A stretch of 64,000 bases of DNA from Candidatus Marinarcus aquaticus. Lineage in GTDB: Bacteria; Campylobacterota; Campylobacteria; Campylobacterales; Arcobacteraceae. How positions within the stretch are numbered: the stretch's first letter is position 1; every line of letters begins with the position of its first letter. This document shows positions 58,167 to 64,000 of the stretch, in pieces. The stretch spans positions 186,001-250,000 of the forward strand of contig NZ_PDKN01000001.1 of the NCBI RefSeq assembly GCF_004116335.1. Reading direction: 5' to 3'. Below the pieces are notes generated by a model. The model searched no databases and was not told the origin of the DNA. It saw nothing but the letters and a program-made list of their open reading frames with translations. A program made the translations under genes and the position numbers.

Positions 58167-58919
58167 ATGACTTATGAGTTTTGGAAGCAACACTCTCAAA
58201 CCATACCGTATGATTTATTGATTAAGTTTGACGTACGTTTGTGTAATGTGATTGCGAAACTGGATGCATTCTTTCAAAAATTGCTCATAAAAGATTTAGA
58301 GAAGTCTCAAGTTCGATTTTTTCTTGCAGGGTCATGTATAAAAGCAGACACTTTTCGAGACATTGATTTGATATTTCCTCTGTTTGAAGACAAAGAAGCC
58401 ATCAACGCTGCACTGGATCCAAACTATTTTGAATATGAAAATAACTCTTATACCTACACCTTTGAAAACGATATTATTCAACTGGTTTTCAGAGAAAAGT
58501 TTAAAGAAGCAAAACTCGATTTTTTAGTCGATGGATTTGATTTTGATTCCACAAAAATTGCTTTTGAGTGTGTGTTGGATACAAAAACAAAACAGGTGGA
58601 AATACTTGATTGTGATGTGAGAGAAGAGTTTATTGCGTATATTCGAACAAAAGTAAACAGTCTTTCAAAAGTGAGTGTCAACCCCTTTGTCTCTTTGCAA
58701 AGAGCCATTCACTTTTTAAAACGAGGGGATGATGTTCCTTATGCTGTTTTTTTAGAAATTTGTTCTAAAATTGCAGATATAAAAATTGAGCAAGGGGATA
58801 AAAACGAGAAGTTTTTTGACCGACTTCAAGGAAATGAAGAGAAACTCAAAGATATTAAAGAAGCGATTGTTTCATTTGTTGAACATAAAAAAGATGAGTT
58901 AGAAAAAGGAGAAGAGTGA
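58167..58919 (+). CDS. Nucleotidyltransferase-fold protein, unknown function
   Basis: A 250-residue soluble protein. FFLAGSCIKADTFRDIDLIFP (about residues 51-71) has the G-S...D-x-D pattern of the polymerase-beta-like nucleotidyltransferase fold, and LDFLVDGFDFD near 120 could supply the third acidic residue. A helical C-terminal part follows. No closer family is recognisable. It lies 3 nt after ispG and 22 nt before dnaB, so it is co-transcribed with both. Confidence 0.6.
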   Translation: MTYEFWKQHSQTIPYDLLIKFDVRLCNVIAKLDAFFQKLLIKDLEKSQVRFFLAGSCIKADTFRDIDLIFPLFEDKEAINAALDPNYFEYENNSYTYTFENDIIQLVFREKFKEAKLDFLVDGFDFDSTKIAFECVLDTKTKQVEILDCDVREEFIAYIRTKVNSLSKVSVNPFVSLQRAIHFLKRGDDVPYAVFLEICSKIADIKIEQGDKNEKFFDRLQGNEEKLKDIKEAIVSFVEHKKDELEKGEE

Positions 58920-58941
58920 CTTTAAAAAGTTGCGATAAGTA

Positions 58942-60381
58942 ATGGACAGTGTATACAGTATAAACATAGAACGTGCCGTTTTAAGTTCGGTGTTATTTAA
59001 CCCCGAAGAGATTGAAGATATTTTAGGTATTATCAGTGCCAAAGATTTTTATCTTCCCGCTCATCAAAAGATATTTGCAGTTATGGAGCAGTTGCACCAT
59101 GATGACATGCCTATAGATGAAGAGTTTATTCGAAAAAGAGTCAACTCAAAAGAGGTGGATGACTCTATTTTAATTGAGATTTTATCTGCAAATCCTATTA
59201 CTAATACCATCGCTTATGTCAAAGAGATCAAAGATGCCAGCGTTAAAAGAGAGTTGGCCTCCTTAGCAACAAAGATTAAAAAAGTGGCCATTGAAGATGA
59301 TATACCTGCAACACAAGCAGTGGATACCATTCAAAATGAGTTGTATAAAATCACCACAGACAGTGCATCCAGTGAGTTAAAAGATATTCAAACGATTAAC
59401 AACGATACGCTTGATTATATCAAACGTATGAAAGAGATGGGAAATCAGTATTTAATTGGTGAGACCACGGGTTTTCACAACTTAGATAAACGAACCACAG
59501 GGTTCAATGAAGGAGATTTAGTTATTATCGCAGCACGTCCAGCGATGGGTAAAACGGCTCTTGTGTTAAATACAGCCCTTCGAAATGTTGAAGCAGGGAA
59601 AGGGGTGATTGTCTTCTCTTTAGAGATGCCAGCAGAGCAGTTGATGCTTCGTATGCTTGCAGCAAAAACTTCCATTCCATTACAAAATCTTCGTAAAGGG
59701 GATTTGGATGACCAACAATGGAGCACTTTGACCAAAGCATTTGATGATTTGAATAAAAAGAAACTCTTTGTGGATGATGGTGGAAGTGTCAACATCAATC
59801 AACTTCGAGCAAGAGTTCGAAAACTGGCACAAAATGAAGAGAATAATATCTCGATGATTGTCATTGACTATTTACAATTGATGCAAGGTACAGGTGGAAA
59901 AGACAGACACCTTGAGGTCTCAGAAATCAGCCGAGGGTTAAAAATGCTGGCAAGGGAGCTTAAAATTCCTGTCATTGCACTTTCACAGTTAAACAGGGGA
60001 TTAGAGAATCGTCCAGATAAACGTCCAATGTTAAGTGACTTAAGAGAGTCCGGTGCTATTGAGCAAGATGCCGATATTATCATGTTCGTATATCGAGATG
60101 ATGTTTATAAAGAGAGAGACGAAGCCAGAAAAGAGAAAGAGGCAAAAGATAAAGGGGAAGAGTATAAATCAACCTTTATTAATAAACCTGTTGAAGAGGC
60201 TGAAATCATCATAGGTAAACAAAGAAATGGACCCATTGGTACCGTTAAACTTGATTTCCATAAACAGCTTACGAAGTTTGTGGATAAAGAGCACAGTGGT
60301 GAAGCTCCAATTGAAGTGGTTTTTGAAAGTGTGGTTGATACACAAAAAGAGACCAATATTGAAGTACCAGAAATTTTATAA
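58942..60381 (+). CDS. dnaB: Replicative DNA helicase DnaB
   Basis: The hexameric replication-fork helicase. The 479-residue protein has the N-terminal helical domain (about 1-110), a linker, and a RecA-like ATPase domain (about 160-465) with Walker A AARPAMGKTALVL, VFSLEMPAEQLMLRM, Walker B VIDYLQLM, and the arginine-finger region LRESGAIEQDADII. No intein is present. It is preceded by the ispG pair and followed 11 nt later by galU. Confidence 0.96.
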   Translation: MDSVYSINIERAVLSSVLFNPEEIEDILGIISAKDFYLPAHQKIFAVMEQLHHDDMPIDEEFIRKRVNSKEVDDSILIEILSANPITNTIAYVKEIKDASVKRELASLATKIKKVAIEDDIPATQAVDTIQNELYKITTDSASSELKDIQTINNDTLDYIKRMKEMGNQYLIGETTGFHNLDKRTTGFNEGDLVIIAARPAMGKTALVLNTALRNVEAGKGVIVFSLEMPAEQLMLRMLAAKTSIPLQNLRKGDLDDQQWSTLTKAFDDLNKKKLFVDDGGSVNINQLRARVRKLAQNEENNISMIVIDYLQLMQGTGGKDRHLEVSEISRGLKMLARELKIPVIALSQLNRGLENRPDKRPMLSDLRESGAIEQDADIIMFVYRDDVYKERDEARKEKEAKDKGEEYKSTFINKPVEEAEIIIGKQRNGPIGTVKLDFHKQLTKFVDKEHSGEAPIEVVFESVVDTQKETNIEVPEIL

Positions 60382-60392
60382 AAAGGAATATT

Positions 60393-61229
60393 TTGAATCA
60401 AAACAGCATTAAAAAATGTCTTTTTCCAGCAGCTGGGTATGGAACCCGATTTTTGCCTGCAACCAAAGCCATCCCAAAAGAGATGTTACCAGTACTTACA
60501 AAACCACTGCTGCAATATGGCGTAGAAGAGGCCATTGAAGCAGGACTTGATACCATGGCGATTGTTACAGGACGAGGGAAAAGAGCGATTGAGGACCACT
60601 TTGATATTTCGTATGAATTAGAGCATCAAATCAAAGGTTCAAGTAAAGAAAAAATGCTTGCAGACATTCGAAATGTAATTGACCATTGTACTTTTTCATA
60701 CACTCGACAAATTGAGATGAAAGGTTTAGGACATGCTATTTTAACAGGACAAACACTTATTGGAAACCAACCGTTTGCAGTTATACTTGCTGATGATTTG
60801 TGTGATAATACGGGAGTTTCAAAAGGAGTATTGTCTCAAATGGTGAAATTGTATGAGAAACATCAATGTTGTATCGTTGCCATTGAAGAGGTACCTAAAG
60901 AGCAGACTAATAAATATGGTGTGATTGCGGGAGAAGAGATTGAAAACAATCTTTACAGAGTAAACGACATGATTGAAAAACCAGATCCTAAAGATGCTCC
61001 AAGTAACTTGGCCATCATCGGTCGATATATTTTAATCCCAGAAATTTTTGATGTATTGCAGACCACACAACCAGGTAAAGGTGGAGAAATCCAAATCACT
61101 GATGCCCTTTTAACTCTTGCAAAACAAGGGAAAGTGTTGGCTTACAAATTTGAAGGTCAACGATTTGATTGTGGAAGTGTGGAAGGTTTTGTAGAAGCCA
61201 CCAACTATTTTTACAACAAAGAGAATTAA
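60393..61229 (+). CDS. galU: UTP-glucose-1-phosphate uridylyltransferase
   Basis: It makes UDP-glucose for surface polysaccharides. The 278-residue protein shows PAAGYGTRFLPATKAIPKEMLPV, the acidic metal site in ILADDLCDN, and NKYGVIAGEE. Start is TTG 60393 with AAAAGGA upstream. It is the last gene of the ispG-dnaB-galU run. Together with pgi and gmhB nearby it serves envelope sugar supply. Confidence 0.94.
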   Translation: MNQNSIKKCLFPAAGYGTRFLPATKAIPKEMLPVLTKPLLQYGVEEAIEAGLDTMAIVTGRGKRAIEDHFDISYELEHQIKGSSKEKMLADIRNVIDHCTFSYTRQIEMKGLGHAILTGQTLIGNQPFAVILADDLCDNTGVSKGVLSQMVKLYEKHQCCIVAIEEVPKEQTNKYGVIAGEEIENNLYRVNDMIEKPDPKDAPSNLAIIGRYILIPEIFDVLQTTQPGKGGEIQITDALLTLAKQGKVLAYKFEGQRFDCGSVEGFVEATNYFYNKEN

Positions 61230-61241
61230 TCACAATTTTGT

Positions 61242-61247
61242 TATAAT
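61242..61247 (+). promoter_or_regulatory. -10 element before the pilin-like gene
   Basis: TATAAT 27 nt before the ATG at 61275, followed by an AAAGG ribosome site. It may also drive pgi and gmhB. Confidence 0.5.
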
Positions 61248-61274
61248 TGACTTTTCTTTCAAGAAAGGTCGATT

Positions 61275-61673
61275 ATGAAACGTAAACTTCAAGCATTCTC
61301 TCTTTTAGAAATCATTTTTGTCATTGTAATGATTGGTTTGATTGCCAGCATTGCTGTTCCCAAACTCTTTAATACCAAAACAGATGCACTGGTTAATACA
61401 CTTAAGCAAGACATAGCAACAGTAACAAGCTCCATACAAAGTTATTATTTAGTCCACTCTAAAATTGATCAAATCAGTGATGCCGTTGAACTGAACAATG
61501 CAATATGGGAAATTGAATCTGAACAAATCAGTTATTATGAAGATGAAGAAGTATGTGTAACAGTGACTTTAGAGAAAGAGGCTTTAGAAGTGAACATTAA
61601 CGAAGAAGTGGGTACAATTTGCCAAAAGTTATATGATAAAGGCGTACGTTCAACGCGATATGCTTTAAAATAA
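61275..61673 (+). CDS. Type IV pilin-like / pseudopilin protein
   Basis: A 132-residue protein with a class III prepilin signal: a basic leader (MKRKLQA) followed by FSLLEIIFVIVMIGLIASIA, with glutamate at position +5 of the mature part. The residue before the cleavage site is alanine rather than the usual glycine. The C-terminal domain is small and acidic with two cysteines (VCVTV and TICQKL) that could form a disulfide. It may be a minor pilin or a type II secretion pseudopilin. No other pilus gene is adjacent; pgi follows 15 nt later. Confidence 0.75.
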   Translation: MKRKLQAFSLLEIIFVIVMIGLIASIAVPKLFNTKTDALVNTLKQDIATVTSSIQSYYLVHSKIDQISDAVELNNAIWEIESEQISYYEDEEVCVTVTLEKEALEVNINEEVGTICQKLYDKGVRSTRYALK

Positions 61674-61688
61674 AAGGCAGAATACGGC

Positions 61689-62891
61689 ATGAAAAATCAG
61701 AAGTTTTTTGATTCCCTTTGTTCAAAAGAGTCTATTTTACAAACCATCATTGATGAGAGTAAAGATATTGGTTACTACTCTTTACCTGAACAAGAAATCA
61801 ACCACATTCAAAGTTTTGCAGATAAAAACAGTAAAAAAAATATTGTTGTCATAGGAATTGGTGGCAGTTCATTAGGTGCAGCAGCCGTCTATGACTTCTT
61901 GCGTTATAAAAAGAGTTTTGATAAAGAGCTTTTCTTTTGTGAAAGTACCGATCCGGTACTTTTAAACTCAACTTTCTCAAAAATAGATTTGAATGACTCT
62001 TTGTTTATTATTGTTTCAAAGTCGGGTTCAACCATTGAAACCATCTCAATTTTTAAATATATTCTTTCACTGGTGCCTTTAAACAAAGAGCAGTTTATTA
62101 TTGTTTCAGATGACGGTTCATCTTTGCATCAATTGGCTATGAAAAACAGTTTGCCATTTTTTGAAATTCCTTCCAATGTGGGCGGACGATTTTCAGTTTT
62201 AAGCAGTGTCGGACTTTTGCCTTTAGCACTGATTGGTGTAGATATTAAAGCGTTGTTAAATGGAGCCAAGGCCATTAAAGAGAGCTTTTTTTCACAAGGA
62301 CAAGCGTATGAAGACATTGTCTGTAAAGCCTCATTTTATGCTTCTAATATTGCAAAATATAACATTAACTGTCTCTTTTCTTACTCTGAGGCCTTTCGAA
62401 GTTTTAACGACTGGTACATTCAATTGTGGGGTGAGAGTTTGGGGAAACGACAGTTACACTCTTACTTAAACGTGGGGTTAACTCCTATTGGTTTGATTGG
62501 TCCTACTGATCAACACTCATTTTTGCAACTGATTGTAGAGGGAAAACGAGATAAATCAGTGACGTTTATAAAAGTAAAAGATTTTGACACACACATGAAA
62601 ATTCCAGATATCACGATTGAGTTTTTAGAAAAACTCGATTTTATTAACGGTGTGGATTTCTCTGATTTGATTAATAAGCAAGCGGATTCTATCATTGAGT
62701 CTTTACGAAATAAACACGATATTCCTTTGGATATCATTGAAGTTGATAAAATCGATGAGTTTGCCATTGGTGAACTGTTTTACTATTTTGAACTTTTAAC
62801 TTCAGTGGTTGCAAAAATGATTGATGTCAATGCGTATGACCAACCCGGAGTAGAAGAGGGTAAAAAGATTTTAAGAGGCTTTTTTAACTGA
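61689..62891 (+). CDS. pgi: Glucose-6-phosphate isomerase
   Basis: It interconverts glucose-6-P and fructose-6-P. The 400-residue protein is short compared with E. coli Pgi (549), as is usual in Campylobacterota. Signatures are VIGIGGSSLGA, IVSKSGSTIETIS, SNVGGRFSVLSSVGLLP, and QLWGESLGK, with the catalytic residues in these loops. Its stop overlaps the gmhB ATG by one base (TGATG), so both are translated together. Confidence 0.93.
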   Translation: MKNQKFFDSLCSKESILQTIIDESKDIGYYSLPEQEINHIQSFADKNSKKNIVVIGIGGSSLGAAAVYDFLRYKKSFDKELFFCESTDPVLLNSTFSKIDLNDSLFIIVSKSGSTIETISIFKYILSLVPLNKEQFIIVSDDGSSLHQLAMKNSLPFFEIPSNVGGRFSVLSSVGLLPLALIGVDIKALLNGAKAIKESFFSQGQAYEDIVCKASFYASNIAKYNINCLFSYSEAFRSFNDWYIQLWGESLGKRQLHSYLNVGLTPIGLIGPTDQHSFLQLIVEGKRDKSVTFIKVKDFDTHMKIPDITIEFLEKLDFINGVDFSDLINKQADSIIESLRNKHDIPLDIIEVDKIDEFAIGELFYYFELLTSVVAKMIDVNAYDQPGVEEGKKILRGFFN

Positions 62892-63409
62892 TGCAAAAAG
62901 CCATTTTTATTGATCGTGATGGGGTGATTAATGTTGAAAAAAACTATTTGTATAAAATCGAAGATTTTGAGTTTATTGAGGGTGTATTTGAAGCATTAAA
63001 ATCGTTTCAAACTTTAGGTTATAAACTTTTTATTATCACCAATCAATCTGGAATTGCACGTGGATATTACACTTTAGATGATTTTAATAGACTCACTGAG
63101 TGGATGTTACAACAATTTGAAAAAAAAGAAATTACTATTTCAGATGTGCAGTTGTGCCCTCATGGACCCCATGATGAGTGTAATTGCCGAAAACCAAAAA
63201 CAGGTATGATTGATGCGATTTTAAAAAAACATGCAATTGATTTAACACAGTCATGGCTTATTGGAGATAAAACATCGGATATAGAGTGTGCTCAAAATGC
63301 AGGGATTGCACACACCATTCAAGTAAAAAGTGGGCATGAATTTGAAACCTCTTTGGCAGAATATGTATGTGACAGTATCAAGGAAGCAAAAGATATTATT
63401 CGTATCTGA
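62891..63409 (+). CDS. gmhB: D-glycero-beta-D-manno-heptose-1,7-bisphosphate 7-phosphatase
   Basis: A HAD phosphatase (172 aa) that makes the ADP-heptose precursor for LPS core. It shows the nucleophile motif FIDRDGVIN, TNQSGIARGYY, the zinc-binding cysteine/histidine loop CPHGPHDECNCRKPK, and SWLIGDKTSDIECA. Coupled to pgi. Its last 14 nt overlap the convergent DNA ligase gene. Confidence 0.92.
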   Translation: MQKAIFIDRDGVINVEKNYLYKIEDFEFIEGVFEALKSFQTLGYKLFIITNQSGIARGYYTLDDFNRLTEWMLQQFEKKEITISDVQLCPHGPHDECNCRKPKTGMIDAILKKHAIDLTQSWLIGDKTSDIECAQNAGIAHTIQVKSGHEFETSLAEYVCDSIKEAKDIIRI

Positions 63410-64000
63410 CGTGTAAAAAAGAGGCAAAACGAGGTTTTTTGTTTTTTGTTAACCCATAATACTTAAAGGTTACAATTGAACCTACTTTTGGTGGGTTTTT
63501 TCGTAAAGTTTTAGAAAAGCCACTGCCCAGTTTAAACACCACCCCATTTTTGAGTTCAACAATCAAACTTTTCATACGATTTGCTGCATAATCAATAGCC
63601 ACAACGACACCTTCCATATCTTTATACTCTTTTACTTTTAATACATTTGCGCTGCGACCACTGAAGTAAGGAAGTTCGGGATTTTTTACAATCACACCTT
63701 CTCCTCCTTGTGCAATGATCTCTTTTAAGTAAAGTTGCAACTCTTCTTTGTTTTTACACAGTTTTTGTGGGATGATTTTGACATGAGGGTTTCTGTGTTC
63801 TAAAAACCACATTTGTGCTTTTTTCAGTCGGGTTATAAAGTCCCCTTTAGCATGTGGAACTTCAAAAATATTATAAGAGACTTTTTCCCATGCTTGACTG
63901 GGAAAATGATCCATAACAATGGATTGAAGTTCAGAAAAAGCGCCACGTTTAATCCAAAGTTCTCCATCAAGTTCAAAAGGGGGGAAATTGAGTGTAAACC
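63396..64000 (-). CDS. ATP-dependent DNA ligase, C-terminal part (5' end outside window)
   Basis: The open frame runs off the right edge: from 64000 it reads TLNFPPFELDGELW, the motif III region of ATP-dependent ligases, without a start. Visible further motifs are GEGVIVKNPELPYFSGRSANVLKVK (motifs IV-V, KVK lysine pair) and a C-terminal OB domain ending FASFLHVRYE. The adenylation lysine lies beyond the window. It is a small single-domain-plus-OB ligase like those that Campylobacterota carry besides NAD-dependent LigA. Possible roles are repair or nuclease-linked processing. Confidence 0.85.
   Translation of the reverse strand, partial: FTLNFPPFELDGELWIKRGAFSELQSIVMDHFPSQAWEKVSYNIFEVPHAKGDFITRLKKAQMWFLEHRNPHVKIIPQKLCKNKEELQLYLKEIIAQGGEGVIVKNPELPYFSGRSANVLKVKEYKDMEGVVVAIDYAANRMKSLIVELKNGVVFKLGSGFSKTLRKNPPKVGSIVTFKYYGLTKNKKPRFASFLHVRYE

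Overview
The window is low-GC, densely packed chromosomal DNA from a member of the Campylobacterota (Epsilonproteobacteria), most likely an Arcobacter-like genus. The evidence is the gene content rather than any rRNA: a NIF-type nifS-nifU pair as the apparent housekeeping Fe-S assembly system, a CheV (CheW-receiver) protein, a single bifunctional Rel next to rpoZ and pyrH, a pdxA-pdxJ pair, a short (400 aa) Pgi, and protein sequences that read throughout like that group. Nearly all of it is core metabolism and information processing. I see no rRNA, tRNA, insertion sequence, CRISPR array or prophage gene.

Layout. 1-1804: end of an RND efflux transporter, its TolC-type partner and an SMR (Gdx-like) exporter. 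2046-7064: class I fumarase, two small membrane proteins, a LysE-type exporter, nifS-nifU. 7180-8911: hemerythrin plus a heme-copper-oxidase-like membrane protein behind an FNR/CRP-type box. 8953-16438: argH, cheV, tcdA, greA, argC, an LpxH-like phosphoesterase and uvrB. 16444-17534: a 118-bp hairpin element and an AT-rich accessory (p)ppGpp-synthetase-like gene. 17625-25319: nth, a divergent acyl-CoA-dehydrogenase-like cluster, a putative copper TonB receptor, an HD-domain protein, DUF2156 and GNAT proteins. 25332-35364: rpiB-lepB-folD, a small cytochrome c, a thioredoxin-like protein, a three-gene sensory system, rplY-pth-lptF/G, a Nudix protein and an amidase. 35366-43653: a long leftward run (FabK/NPD-like, tyrS, rel, rpoZ, pyrH, AAA protein, pdxA, pdxJ). 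43718-48693: CHASE2 adenylate cyclase facing a FecR/TbpB-like protein and a Slam-like TPR/beta-barrel protein. 48813-54669: trpE, SPOR, glyA, lysS, cvpA. 54771-64000: a Cache histidine kinase, ispG, a nucleotidyltransferase-like gene, dnaB, galU, a pilin-like protein, pgi, gmhB and the end of an ATP-dependent DNA ligase.

Most interesting points. (1) uvrB and the amidase gene both lack any canonical start codon that would keep their essential N-terminus; each has a strong Shine-Dalgarno sequence 5-6 nt before an ATC or ATT codon. (2) The Slam-like outer-membrane protein is translationally coupled to a secreted FecR-TbpB-like protein and abuts a CHASE2 cyclase, suggesting a surface-export system tied to cAMP signalling. 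(3) A 118-bp long hairpin abuts an AT-rich accessory alarmone-synthetase gene. (4) Two small membrane-protein genes of 50 and 38 codons, easy to miss because of size, fit tightly into operons. Many genes start with TTG and neighbours often overlap (ATGA, TAATG), so start choices below were made from Shine-Dalgarno spacing and family N-termini.
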